From positions 1-38,112 of IMG/VR virus record IMGVR_UViG_3300020119_000109: a DNA stretch of 38,112 bases, one strand, 5' to 3'. The DNA comes from a virus. The notes below the pieces were generated by a model that saw only the letters and a program-made list of their open reading frames with translations, ran no database searches and had not been told where the DNA came from. Shown here one piece after another: positions 8,795 through 17,169 of the stretch; the stretch's first letter is position 1; every line of letters starts with the position of its first letter. Both the position numbers and the translations under genes were made by a program.

Positions 8795-9093
8795 TAGATT
8801 CCGCCTTCCCCGGGCTGGATATGCAACGTGGTGCCAGCAGCAGAAATGTGTGCCACCGTGTCTTCGCCATCGCCCTTCGATACGATGATTTCCGAGCCAG
8901 CACGCACTGGTAGATCGGCGGTTGTCGCGGTCTGGGCGCCGGCGCCAATGCGAACATGACAAATGCCGGCGCCGGAATTGACCAGGCGGACGGACTTACA
9001 TTGCGCGTTGATGGAGACGCTGGCGGACGCGGCGCCAGGGGTGGCAACCAGGTTGGCGCCGCGTTGCGGCTGGAATGGTGCGTGAATGGCCAT
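8794..9093 (-). CDS. Small virion-operon protein, probably beta-rich
   Basis: 99 residues from the ATG at 9093, which has GGGTAGG upstream overlapping the previous stop; an upstream ATG at 9120 would overlap that gene. The sequence (HAPFQPQRGANLVATPGAAS, then CKSVRLVNSGAGICHVRIG) looks like a compact beta-sandwich with Gly turns. It lies between gp4 and gp10 with one other small gene, an insertion relative to P22. Possibly a decoration protein or head-tail accessory protein; the family is not recognised. Confidence 0.68.
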   Translation of the reverse strand: MAIHAPFQPQRGANLVATPGAASASVSINAQCKSVRLVNSGAGICHVRIGAGAQTATTADLPVRAGSEIIVSKGDGEDTVAHISAAGTTLHIQPGEGGI

Positions 9094-9101
9094 GATTTTG
9101 C

Positions 9102-9566
9102 CTACCCTATGCGATACCACGATTGGAAGATGCCGTCATAGCGAAGGCGGAAGAAGCTGTTTGCGGTCAGCGTCGTCGGCGCGCCGTTCGCCGCCGTGGC
9201 GCCGTTCTTGTTGACGGTGAGGGTCGTTACGGCTTGGGTTGAGCTGACCAGCACCTCTTGACCGTCCACGCACTCGGCCAGCGCCGGCAGTACGATGGTG
9301 CCGGCGGCGTAGCCGGCCACCGGGGTGAGCAGTAGGTAGACGCTGCCGCCGTCGGTGGTCGGGTTGATCGTCACGCTGAAACCGGTCGCGGCCGGCGCCG
9401 AGTACTGGGTTTCCAGCGTGCCGGACGTCGACATGAGCGTTTGGATCAGGGCTGAGATAACTGTCATCGAGGCCTTGCGAGCGTCACCGTTCGCACTTGA
9501 GTAGATCGGCACCAAGTCGGCGGCGACAACCGTATCGACGGCAGTAAGTTCATTGATGGTGGACAT
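9102..9566 (-). CDS. Small virion-operon protein of unknown function
   Basis: 154 residues. The N-terminus (STINELTAVDTVVAADLVPI) resembles a short motif common at the start of phage tail or head accessory proteins. The remainder alternates Thr/Val/Ala strands with no long helices, and ends in FFRLRYDGIFQSWYRIG. GGAG lies upstream of the ATG at 9566. It is between the gp4 connector and gp10, a place where P22 has no equivalent. A structural role is inferred from context only. Confidence 0.68.
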   Translation of the reverse strand: MSTINELTAVDTVVAADLVPIYSSANGDARKASMTVISALIQTLMSTSGTLETQYSAPAATGFSVTINPTTDGGSVYLLLTPVAGYAAGTIVLPALAECVDGQEVLVSSTQAVTTLTVNKNGATAANGAPTTLTANSFFRLRYDGIFQSWYRIG

Positions 9567-9579
9567 GCATTAGCTCCGG

Positions 9580-10062
9580 TTAATCGAATTCGATCTGGTC
9601 GCCACCCTGTTCGGCCAGAAGCGGGTCGGTCGGCTGTGGCATGAATGGCTGGTTGTAGCGCCATGGCTTGTTGCCGGCTCCGCGCGGCAGCGTGCTTGGC
9701 AGTTGCTGTTGGGGCGGGTAGGCGGCGCGCGCAAGCAGGCCTTCGTAGCCGTCGCGCGCGGTGTTGCGTGTGTCCTGCGATACCGTCTTGCCGCGGCCTG
9801 GCGCGATCCGGATAGCCAGGCTGGCGATCACGGTCTCGCAGGCGGTGTCAGGCAAACCAGATTCATCGTCGAGATTATCGCCGTCTGCACTGGAGCTCAT
9901 TGCGTAGCCAAGCCGGATTCCCTTGCCGTCCCAAGTGCCCATCATGTCATCTAGGCGGCTAAGCGCGCGTTGCAGCTGGTCTGGGCCAACGTTGAAGGTA
10001 GTGACGGGCAGGCCGATTTCGGCAAACGCCGCCTCCACCAGTTCGCGCTTGGTGCGGCTCAT
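9580..10062 (-). CDS. Head-tail connector / DNA stabilisation protein, P22 gp4-like
   Basis: 160 residues (P22 gp4 is 166). Matches the gp4 family: an N-terminal helix TKRELVEAAFAEIGL, then LQRALSRLDDMMGTWDGKGI, then YAMSS, then ETVIASLAIRIAPGRGK, and a Pro-rich C-terminus with LPRGAGNKP. gp4 binds the portal ring from below and recruits gp10. It lies downstream of the coat protein as in P22, but separated from it by two extra genes. Family assignment is strong from sequence and position. Confidence 0.88.
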   Translation of the reverse strand: MSRTKRELVEAAFAEIGLPVTTFNVGPDQLQRALSRLDDMMGTWDGKGIRLGYAMSSSADGDNLDDESGLPDTACETVIASLAIRIAPGRGKTVSQDTRNTARDGYEGLLARAAYPPQQQLPSTLPRGAGNKPWRYNQPFMPQPTDPLLAEQGGDQIEFD

Positions 10063-10066
10063 GGTG

Positions 10067-10405
10067 TCAGCCCGCAGCCAGCGCGGCGTCGAGTAGCTCG
10101 GCCAGCTTGATGTTGCTGATGTTGTGCGGGTAGGTCAGACCAAGATCGTCGGCCTTGCGCTTCATCTCGTCACGGGAAAGCAAAGGGGCTGGGGCGTCCT
10201 GTGCGAGTGGCACCGGCGTCGCTGCTGGTGCTGGCGCAGGCACTGGCACTGGCACTGGCGCCAGCGCCTCGGGCAACGTGGCATGCCAGCCCGCAGCCAG
10301 CGCGGCGTCGAGATCACCGTGGTCGACCACGCTCAAGTGCGCGTAGGTTCCACCCTGGCACTGATTCGGACCGGGCGAGCGAAATACTAATTTTGGGAAT
10401 TCCAT
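10067..10405 (-). CDS. Small protein with Pro/Ala linker and C-terminal helical (HeH/LEM-like) module
   Basis: 112 residues. Residues 1-45 form a small folded part (PGPNQCQGGTYAHLSVVD), residues about 46-75 are a Pro/Val/Ala linker, and residues about 78-112 (SRDEMKRKADDLGLTYPHN, then KLAELLDAAL) resemble a helix-extension-helix module of the HeH/LEM type. AGGAGGAC precedes the ATG. The gene sits between the coat block and gp4. A virion or assembly accessory role is likely by context; the family is tentative. Confidence 0.65.
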   Translation of the reverse strand: MEFPKLVFRSPGPNQCQGGTYAHLSVVDHGDLDAALAAGWHATLPEALAPVPVPVPAPAPAATPVPLAQDAPAPLLSRDEMKRKADDLGLTYPHNISNIKLAELLDAALAAG

Positions 10406-10450
10406 GTGTCCTCCTGAGCGCGGACCCGGGAAACCAGGTCCGCGCGGTTA

Positions 10451-11068
10451 CTACGAAGCGCGGTAGGTTACGAAGGTATTTGCCGCGGTCTTGCGCGTAC
10501 GGAAGCGGCCAGAGGTCGCCGTGACAACTGCGGCAGCGCCGACGATGGTGTGACCAGTCGCGGCCGTGACGGTGAACGTATTGGGGCCGGTGTTAATGAC
10601 GGACCACTCAAACGAATCGTTCACGGCGAACTCGGACGCGGCATCCATCACCGTGCCGGTCGGGATCGTGCCCGCCACCGCCGCGGCCGTCGAGGAGGTC
10701 ACGATCCCGGTCAGCATCGCGGCCGCCGACACGGCGCCAGTCACATCCACGGCCACTGGTGTCGGCTGAATGTCCTGGATGTTGTAGCCATATTGGACGA
10801 TCGGCGCGACACCGGTTTCGTAGAATGCCTCGGCCGCGCCAGGCTCGATGATGATCGTAGCGCCAGTAGTGTACGGGCCGTACACCGCGTGCGCGCCGCC
10901 GACTGCCGAACCGAGCACGGGGGTGAGCACAGAAATGGCGTCGGGGTGGTTCGGGCTGCCGACCTTGCGCGATACGGCAACATCGCCCTTGGAGTAGACG
11001 GCCACGCTTTCATTGGCAGCGATCGTGAGTTCGACGCGGCCCTGTGGATACACAATATAGGATGACAT
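10451..11068 (-). CDS. Probable capsid-associated protein following the coat gene
   Basis: 205 residues, immediately downstream of the coat gene and with its own GAAAGGA ribosome site. The sequence is rich in Val, Thr and Ala with an Ig-like rhythm. The C-terminal 60 residues (FTVTAATGHTIVG, then TSGRFRTRKTAANTFVTYR) resemble modules found at the end of phage capsid-surface or fibre proteins. It may be a decoration protein. It has no counterpart at this place in P22. No catalytic motif is seen. Confidence 0.65.
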   Translation of the reverse strand: MSSYIVYPQGRVELTIAANESVAVYSKGDVAVSRKVGSPNHPDAISVLTPVLGSAVGGAHAVYGPYTTGATIIIEPGAAEAFYETGVAPIVQYGYNIQDIQPTPVAVDVTGAVSAAAMLTGIVTSSTAAAVAGTIPTGTVMDAASEFAVNDSFEWSVINTGPNTFTVTAATGHTIVGAAAVVTATSGRFRTRKTAANTFVTYRAS

Positions 11069-11120
11069 GGTAAATCCTTTCGAGATTGTGGAAAATGGGG
11101 GCCGAAGCCCCCGTCATCCT

Positions 11121-12389
11121 TTAGGTTTGCGAGAACAGCATGATGCCGCTCATTTCGGGCTGCTTGTTGCACACGCCAAAGGTGGTATCCCAGCGGTACT
11201 TGACCTTCATCGTGTTGATGTCGAAGAACTTCGTCATCACGATCTCGAGACCCTGCTCGGTGCTGGCGCGCATAACCTGCGCACCGGCATTATCAGGAAC
11301 TTCGTAGCGGCCCGGCAGGATCTCGATGGCGTCTTTGTGCCAGAAAGGATTCACTGCCGCCGTGACGGTGTTCAGGAACACGATGGCCGAGTTCGATGCC
11401 TTGGTATTGATCACGCAGTTCTGGTACTGCAGTTCGGCATCGGTACCGCCCTGGGCCGTGATCATCGGCGGGCTGATAACCAGCGTGGTCGACGACGGAA
11501 CCGAGATCACGCGGAAGGTCTTGAGCTGGCCCGTGTCGCCCTTGGTGATGTGGTGCACGGCATCCAGTGCGGCCACGGTGAAGCAGTCGCCGGCGGCCAC
11601 CGAAGTGGTGCTCGACACCGTGATGGTCTGGTAGCGATTGTCGACGTTGGCCGATTCGCCGGACGAAGAGACGGAACGGGCAACCGGGGTGTAGTAGTTG
11701 CCGCCCGTATCGCGCGTGTCCATCGTGAGGCCGGCGCCGCCGGCTGCGGCCGTCAGGCGGTTGGCATAGTCGAGCTTGTAGGTTTCGAACGAGGCCACCA
11801 TGCCGACGTAGGCCTTCTCGTAGGCGGTGACTGGCTTGCCCTGCATCGTGCCGCGGCCGGCCAGGTTCGAGGCCATGCCGTTGTAGTCGCGCGTCGACAG
11901 GGCGGCGTAGCGTTCGAACTGGCCGATACCCTGCTCGTTGAAGATCGCTTCGCACTGCGCCAGGTCATCGAAGCCGGATGCGGCGCTTGTCCGCTTGACC
12001 ACGAGTGTGCCCTGGTTGGCGGCCACGTTCATCACGGCCACGTTGATATCGGAGGACAGCTTTTGCTGTGCCGCTTTGCCCAGGCGCTTCTCCTGCAGCA
12101 AATCACGGAGCTGCTTCGCGGTCAGGATGGCGGTCGAGTGCTTGGCAAAGCCGATCGTCGCCGGCACCGACAGCTGGGTGGCGTCGTCGAAGTTGTTGGT
12201 GGCATCGGTGCCATCGTGCGACTGCGCAATGTAGGGTTGAGGGCGCCAAATCGTATCGTTGGCGCGCTCCATGGTGACCTGATCGGTTTCGTACATCGAG
12301 ACGTTTCGCGAGAGGATGAGGGCGTCTTCGAAGCCCTCCATGACTTCCTCGAATGCGACGATCTCTTCCTTGCTGAATGCATTTGACAT
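11121..12389 (-). CDS. Major capsid (coat) protein, P22 gp5-like
   Basis: 422 residues (P22 coat is 430). Shared features with the P22 coat family include the start (EEIVAFEEVMEGFEDAL), NDTIWRPQPYIAQS, AVMNVAANQGTLVV, and the long match in the C-terminal third with VDNRYQTITVSSTTSVAAGD followed by HITKGDTGQLKTFRVI. It therefore has the HK97-type fold with the P22 insertion domain. The gene follows the scaffold by 30 bases, with GAGG upstream of the ATG. It is the main structural protein of the T=7-type head expected for this phage class. Confidence 0.93.
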   Translation of the reverse strand: MSNAFSKEEIVAFEEVMEGFEDALILSRNVSMYETDQVTMERANDTIWRPQPYIAQSHDGTDATNNFDDATQLSVPATIGFAKHSTAILTAKQLRDLLQEKRLGKAAQQKLSSDINVAVMNVAANQGTLVVKRTSAASGFDDLAQCEAIFNEQGIGQFERYAALSTRDYNGMASNLAGRGTMQGKPVTAYEKAYVGMVASFETYKLDYANRLTAAAGGAGLTMDTRDTGGNYYTPVARSVSSSGESANVDNRYQTITVSSTTSVAAGDCFTVAALDAVHHITKGDTGQLKTFRVISVPSSTTLVISPPMITAQGGTDAELQYQNCVINTKASNSAIVFLNTVTAAVNPFWHKDAIEILPGRYEVPDNAGAQVMRASTEQGLEIVMTKFFDINTMKVKYRWDTTFGVCNKQPEMSGIMLFSQT

Positions 12390-12419
12390 TGTGTAACCTC
12401 GATGAGTTTGGGTGTGCTT

Positions 12420-13283
12420 TTACGCCGCCCGCTTCTTCTGCTTGTAGGCGATGACCTTCGACAGGTCGCCAGTTTTCGCAGCTTCTTCGCGCAGACGCTC
12501 CAGGGTGTTATCTCCGCCGCCCAGGACTGGCGCGCTTCCGCGCACGTGACGTTCTGGTGGTGGCGGTGCCTTGCGTGGCGTCACTTTCAATTGGGTCTCC
12601 AGTTTTGCGATCGCGAAGGCGAACTTCACGGGGTCTTTGATCGAAGCGAGTTCCTTGGCCTTGGCCGGATTCTTCCCGAGGGCGTAAATCACGACAGCCG
12701 AGTTATCGGCGCCGCTGACGATGATCGACTGCTGGGTGACGCTTAGGACCTCGGCGGCCGTGGCCTCCGCGTCTTCGTAGTCGCTCACCTTGAGCGCGGC
12801 TTTCGCCTTGCCGTGGGTGGCCAGCTTCGCCTGCCAGGCGTCCTGCTCTGCCTTCTGGCGGTTTGCCTGCTCAGCCTCCGCCGCCTTCAGCTTGGCTTGA
12901 TTCTCGTGCCAGGCCGTCAGCTTGGATTCGTAGGCGTCTTCGTCGTAGTCGCAACCGGCCAGCGTAGGTTTCTCCACCTTGGCGATCTCAGCTGGTGCGC
13001 TGGCTGCCGGTTTCGCGACCTTGGCTCGCAGTTCGCGAAGCTCTCGTTCTTTCTCACGGTTCAACTTGCGAAGCTTGTTGACCAAGCCAGGCGCGTCGGC
13101 GTCTTCTTCGTCCGAGGGTGGCGCTTCCTCGCCGATGGTGACGACAACCTGCTCGTCGTCAGTGGTGTCGCCAGTCTCGTCGCCTTCGGATTCGGTCTGC
13201 AGCGTCGCGCCGTCAGCCTCGTCGTCAACTACTTCGTCGCTGGTTTCAACCTGGTCCTGCCCATCGTTGTCTGCCACTTGCAT
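12420..13283 (-). CDS. Scaffolding protein
   Basis: 287 residues from the ATG at 13283; a GTG three bases upstream is possible, but AAGGGGA is well spaced from the ATG. Residues 1-65 are very acidic. Residues 65-95 are basic and helical (LRKLNREKERELRELRAK). A long Ala/Glu/Lys/Gln helix follows. The C-terminus is basic (KVIAYKQKKRAA), as in P22 gp8, whose basic C-terminal helix binds the coat. The location between portal and coat is that of P22 gene 8 (303 residues). Function is by composition and synteny. Confidence 0.85.
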   Translation of the reverse strand: MQVADNDGQDQVETSDEVVDDEADGATLQTESEGDETGDTTDDEQVVVTIGEEAPPSDEEDADAPGLVNKLRKLNREKERELRELRAKVAKPAASAPAEIAKVEKPTLAGCDYDEDAYESKLTAWHENQAKLKAAEAEQANRQKAEQDAWQAKLATHGKAKAALKVSDYEDAEATAAEVLSVTQQSIIVSGADNSAVVIYALGKNPAKAKELASIKDPVKFAFAIAKLETQLKVTPRKAPPPPERHVRGSAPVLGGGDNTLERLREEAAKTGDLSKVIAYKQKKRAA

Positions 13284-13336
13284 CACGTTTCCCCTTCAAA
13301 CTCACCGATTCAGGCCGGTGGATACCGATGAGCGTG

Positions 13337-13391
13337 ATGATAGGCTGAAACTATCGTCAATGCAATAACGATAGATGGAATTAATTGTCAA
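13337..13391 (-). promoter_or_regulatory. Candidate promoter region for scaffold and coat genes
   Basis: In the 191-base gap between portal and scaffold. On the minus strand TTGCAT (13360-13365), 17 bases and TATCAT (13337-13342) form one candidate. A TTGACA (13386-13391) upstream has only weak -10 partners. The motif TGATAG-N7-CTATCG covers 13338-13356, and a further CGATAG is at 13369-13374. The same motif covers the candidate portal promoter with the -10 in the same place. No gene is supported in the rest of the gap. Confidence 0.45.
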
Positions 13392-13474
13392 GTGGAATCG
13401 ATCGGGCAGCGGTTGAGCAGGATCCACCCTGCCCAAGATGCGGCCAGCACGCTGATGGTGTGGACCACCACGGC

Positions 13475-15544
13475 TTATCCGGGCATGGCCGATTGCGGCT
13501 CGGGCGCGGCCGGCGCCGGAGCTGGCGGCGGCGCGTTGAGCTGTGCATCCAGCGCCATCGCGTCTGCCAGCCGGGCCGACTCGACGCCGGCCAGCGTCTC
13601 GATGGTCTGGGCGTGCGTGAGCGCCACCTTCGCGTGCGACAGCTGGCCGTCCTGCTCGGCTTTCTTGGCGGCCGCCTCCAGGTACGCTGCATTTGGATCG
13701 GGCTGGGCGTTCTTCTGCGCCTGCTCCAGCTCCTGCTTTTCTTCGTCGTTCGGCTTGATGACGCCCATGCGCACCAGCTTCTTGTGGAAGAAATCGTGCA
13801 GGTCGCTCAGGCCTTCGCCTTCCATGTTCATGATGATCATCGAGTCGAGCACGGCTTGCGTTTCAGGATCTTGCGTCACGGTGCGCAGGCCCATCAGCGC
13901 GCGTACGGTGGCGGCGCGCCGGCTGCTGCTGCTCGGGCCGACGTCGACGTTCACATCGAATTTGGCGCGGCTCAGGTCGTTGTCGAGCACGCGCGCGCCG
14001 GTCTTCTTGTCGATGGTCGGCTTGTACAGCTCGACCGTGCCGCTGGTCTTGCCGTCGGCGCCCACGGTCTTCATCTTCCGCCCGTCTTCGACGTAGACCT
14101 CCTTGGCCATGGACAGCCAGACCTCGCCGACGCGCTGCACGAATTTGGAGAAGTTGCTCATGTAGATGAAGGTCTGCATGTCCAGTTTGTTCTGGATCAG
14201 CTCGACGGCCTTGGCACTGACGTTCGCCTGCAACTGCTCACCGGCTTGCTGGTTGCCCAGCAGGTCCTGCAGCGACTGCTCGGCGATCTGCATCAGCGCG
14301 GCCATCGCCGGCGGCATGTTCGGCGCCTTCGTGTACGCCACAGGACCGGTGGCCAGCTTCTGGCCGCTGGCGTCGGTGATCGGGTTGATCAGTAGGTACG
14401 GATACTTGGCGATGTTGTCTTCGGCCCACATCTGCGCGTGGCCGGCGATCTGCTCGGGTGTCAAGATCGGCTTCTCGATGTCAAAGCGAGCGGCCATCTC
14501 AGCCAGCCATGACATCAGCATGTTGGTCAGCATCTGCGCGTCGCGCGCCAGGCGCACGTGGCCCATGCATCGCTCGATGCCGTCGACCACCCAGCGCTTG
14601 CCGTAGAACGGCACGACAGGGATGCATGAGCCAGCGATCAGGCCCTCGTCGTCCAACACGCACGAACCTGACAGCTGGTACTTGTGCACCCGCGTGCGCA
14701 TGATGCGCTTGCGGCGCACCTCGCGGAAGCCGGTGGCGGTCAGTTCCTCGAGCCGGCCTTCTTCGGCCAGCTTCACATCGGTCACCTTGATTTCGTTGGG
14801 CTCGTCGTCGTTGAGCGCGATGCCGCGGAACACATGGATCATTTCGGGCTTCTGCTCGACCTCGTAGTACTCGCCCACGTAGACCACATCGGGCGTGGCC
14901 CAGTCGAATTCGCACTGGTGGATCGATTTCGGCCAGCTTGACGGGTCGTCGCCGTATTCTTCCTTGTACGCCTCGCGGCTCATGCCCGTTAGAACGATGG
15001 CCCACTTGGCGTCGGCTTTGTCCTGGCGCTTTGCATCCGGATCGAAGAAGACGCAGCTGTCGGCGTCGGTGATGGCCACGATGTCGATGCGTTGGCGCGT
15101 GTCGTCTTCGTCTTCTTCATCCTCGTACCGGGTGCGCAGGCGTGCCGCGCCGAATCCGCCACCGGTGCCTTCCTCGAAGGTGTTGTCGAAGGCCTCCTGG
15201 GCGCCGCTATCCTTCTCGTCAGCACGGTACAAGCCGTCGCAGGTGTCGGCCAGCGTGTCGTCGGTCGAGCCGTCCTTGCTGGTGTAGTCGACCGTGATGC
15301 GGTTGTTCCGGTATTCGTTGATGATCCTGATCACCGCCAGGTGGACCTTGTTCATTTCGAACTTGGGCTTGTTCTCGAACTGCTCACCGAGCGGGCCCTC
15401 CCACTGCGCACCTGCGATCGAGTAGAAGCGGCGGTCCTGGAGACACTGCAGTCGCTCGTCCCGGTAGAGGACTTGGACGGCGTCAACGCGGCTAATTGCG
15501 CGGGCGTGAACGTCGCGCAGGCGCTGGGAGTCACGGGTTGTCAT
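13475..15544 (-). CDS. Portal protein, P22 gp1-like
   Basis: 689 residues (P22 gp1 is 725). Clear family features include the N-terminal helix and ALQCLQDRRFYSI-type region, VDYTSKDGSTDDTLADT, the acidic loop EEDEDDTRQR, EFDWATPDVVYVGEYYEVEQ, and RRKRIMRTRVHKYQLSGSCV followed by IPVVPFYGKRW. A PEQIAGHAQMW segment and an Ala/Gln-rich C-terminal tail also match; the tail would form the coiled barrel. It forms the dodecameric DNA channel in the head and the docking point for terminase. It starts after a terminator and a candidate promoter, so it opens the structural operon. Confidence 0.93.
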   Translation of the reverse strand: MTTRDSQRLRDVHARAISRVDAVQVLYRDERLQCLQDRRFYSIAGAQWEGPLGEQFENKPKFEMNKVHLAVIRIINEYRNNRITVDYTSKDGSTDDTLADTCDGLYRADEKDSGAQEAFDNTFEEGTGGGFGAARLRTRYEDEEDEDDTRQRIDIVAITDADSCVFFDPDAKRQDKADAKWAIVLTGMSREAYKEEYGDDPSSWPKSIHQCEFDWATPDVVYVGEYYEVEQKPEMIHVFRGIALNDDEPNEIKVTDVKLAEEGRLEELTATGFREVRRKRIMRTRVHKYQLSGSCVLDDEGLIAGSCIPVVPFYGKRWVVDGIERCMGHVRLARDAQMLTNMLMSWLAEMAARFDIEKPILTPEQIAGHAQMWAEDNIAKYPYLLINPITDASGQKLATGPVAYTKAPNMPPAMAALMQIAEQSLQDLLGNQQAGEQLQANVSAKAVELIQNKLDMQTFIYMSNFSKFVQRVGEVWLSMAKEVYVEDGRKMKTVGADGKTSGTVELYKPTIDKKTGARVLDNDLSRAKFDVNVDVGPSSSSRRAATVRALMGLRTVTQDPETQAVLDSMIIMNMEGEGLSDLHDFFHKKLVRMGVIKPNDEEKQELEQAQKNAQPDPNAAYLEAAAKKAEQDGQLSHAKVALTHAQTIETLAGVESARLADAMALDAQLNAPPPAPAPAAPEPQSAMPG

Positions 15545-15571
15545 AGCTAAAGCCTTTCAAGTCAGCGATTT

Positions 15572-15599
15572 GTGATAGTCTACATCTATCGCTTGCCAA
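15572..15599 (-). promoter_or_regulatory. Candidate promoter upstream of the portal gene
   Basis: On the minus strand TTGGCA (15594-15599), 16 bases, and TATCAC (15572-15577), ending 28 bases before the portal ATG. The motif TGATAG-N7-CTATCG covers 15573-15591, giving inverted GATAG/CTATC arms inside the promoter spacer. It lies directly after the terL terminator, which would make a fresh start useful. Sigma70 match is moderate. Confidence 0.5.
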
Positions 15600-15629
15600 A
15601 CTGAAATGGTTTGTGCTACGGCCAATGAA

Positions 15630-15653
15630 AAAGCCCGGTGCGAACCGGGCTTT
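15630..15653 (-). terminator. Rho-independent terminator after terL
   Basis: AAAGCCCGG, six bases, CCGGGCTTT: a 9-bp stem. On the minus strand the stem is followed by a run of five T, fitting transcription arriving from the terminase genes. The gap between the terL stop (15727) and the portal ATG (15544) holds this hairpin and the candidate promoter and no supportable gene. Confidence 0.8.
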
Positions 15654-15726
15654 ACCCAGGATCGACCTGGGGCGCATCAGGCAGGATGCCCGCCGGCATT
15701 TGCGGGAGCTGCTTGCGGCAATGGTA

Positions 15727-17169
15727 TCACTTCCTCCAGGCTGACTTCATCGGGATGGGCTCGACCACCATCACCTTCTTCTGCGGCATCAGGGCCAGGT
15801 GCTCGCCGGTGCTCAGCATCAGGTACTGCCCGGCCTCGCACGGGTGTGAATACTTGTTCTTGTCGGGCACGTCGCGGTACCGCTCGTCGCCGGCCACCTT
15901 GATCCGCTTGAACATGTAGCCGCCTTGCATGCCCTTGCGGGTGATCTGGCAGTCCGGATGGATCAGGAAGCCGGGCTCGCCGTCGATGAGGCGGCGCAGC
16001 GGCGCGGCCACGGCCTCGGTGCGCAGCGCGAAGTCGTTTGTGGGTGCTGGCACCGCGGCGATGCCCTCCTTGGCCAGCAGCTGGAAGACCGTCCGCTCCT
16101 CGCTGTCGCCACCCTGGCGCTGATCGCCGGCCGGGTCGCCCGTGATCGACTGGATCGGCCAGCCCGGGAAGTGCGTTCCCAGGAACAGCTTGACCTCCCC
16201 GGCGAAGCGGATGATCCCGGTGTCCTCGGTCACCAGCTCGCGGCGCCAGCGCCACTGACCGTTGACCATGCGCTGGCCAAAGACAGCCGCCGGCGTCAGC
16301 CCGAAATCCATGCCGATGTGCAGGCCCAGCTCCTTGGTCAGCTCGAACTGGCGGCAGTGCGTGCTGTCACGGTAGTCGGGCCAAACCGGCTTGCCGTCCT
16401 TGACGAAGCCGTACTCGTTGGCCAGGTTGACCAGGATCCACGCCTCGTCCTTGCCCTGCGCGCCCTTGAGGTAGTAGCCGGCCGGTAGGTTCTGGATGTT
16501 CTCGGCCAGCGGGTTCTCGCGCCATTCGCCGTCTTTGCCATCGCGGATCAGGCCGCCCGGCTGCTTGAGGAAGGTCCAGCCCTCGGGGCGCTGCTCTTCC
16601 GCCAGTCGGTAGTACCAGTGATCGGTGTCGGGCGCGTTGGTGTCGCCGTAGATGCCGTACCAGGTTGGGCGCGTGTCCTGGGGGTAGCGGCCGACACGCA
16701 AGTCGAGCATCTGCACGACAGCGAAGGGCAGCTCCTTGACCTCATTCAGCCAGGCGGCCGTGAGCTGCAGGCCGCGCAGCTTGCGCACGTGCTCTTCGCG
16801 ATCAAGCGCGAGGAAGATCATCTCCGCCTCGACCTTGGTGCCGTCGGGCAGGTCGAAACGCAGGCGATGCGTTGGCGGCTCCATGCCGGCGCCCTTGAAC
16901 GTGCCCAGGTCGTCGAACATCTCGAGCCAGTCCTTGACCGTCGTGCCCATCAGGTCCGGATAAGTGTTTCGGATCGCGGCCAGGCGCGTCTTGCGTACGC
17001 CGTTCTGGTCGGGGGCCTGGTCGAGCATGACGCGGAAGGACTTCCAGCAGCTGGCGTTCGTCTTCGATGAGCCGAGCGGGCCGCAGATGAAGGCCCGCTG
17101 CTCGCGGTCGAGCAGGTACCGCTCGAGCGTTGGCCCCTGCGGCCGGTAAGAAAATTCAATCTGTGCCAT
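15727..17169 (-). CDS. terL: Terminase large subunit
   Basis: 480 residues, the usual length. The N-terminal ATPase has a Walker A motif GPLGSSKT (residues 30-37) and a Walker B-type segment AAWLNEVKE with Glu143. The C-terminal nuclease has Asp288 in GMDFG, Asp345 in GDPAGDQ, and SHPCEAGQY with Glu445 in the place where many families have Asp. The motor pumps DNA into the prohead and cuts it; headful cutting is expected for a P22-like phage. The ATG overlaps the end of the small-subunit gene by 14 bases. Confidence 0.93.
   Translation of the reverse strand: MAQIEFSYRPQGPTLERYLLDREQRAFICGPLGSSKTNASCWKSFRVMLDQAPDQNGVRKTRLAAIRNTYPDLMGTTVKDWLEMFDDLGTFKGAGMEPPTHRLRFDLPDGTKVEAEMIFLALDREEHVRKLRGLQLTAAWLNEVKELPFAVVQMLDLRVGRYPQDTRPTWYGIYGDTNAPDTDHWYYRLAEEQRPEGWTFLKQPGGLIRDGKDGEWRENPLAENIQNLPAGYYLKGAQGKDEAWILVNLANEYGFVKDGKPVWPDYRDSTHCRQFELTKELGLHIGMDFGLTPAAVFGQRMVNGQWRWRRELVTEDTGIIRFAGEVKLFLGTHFPGWPIQSITGDPAGDQRQGGDSEERTVFQLLAKEGIAAVPAPTNDFALRTEAVAAPLRRLIDGEPGFLIHPDCQITRKGMQGGYMFKRIKVAGDERYRDVPDKNKYSHPCEAGQYLMLSTGEHLALMPQKKVMVVEPIPMKSAWRK

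Noticed and set aside
11067-12386. Plus-strand open frame of 439 codons antisense to the coat gene
   Set aside because: It mirrors the coat gene almost end to end; the coat reading matches a known family throughout.
13360-13391. TTGACA at 13386-13391 as a simple sigma70 promoter for the scaffold
   Set aside because: At 16-18 bases the -10 candidates are poor; the lower TTGCAT/TATCAT pair with the shared motif is preferred, though still tentative.
13388-13471. 27-codon minus-strand frame after the portal with a hydrophobic stretch
   Set aside because: GTG start without a ribosome site, very short, and overlapping the candidate TTGACA. Not enough support.
13385-14395. Plus-strand open frame of 336 codons antisense to the portal gene
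   Set aside because: His/Leu/Arg-rich shadow of the portal gene with no motif.
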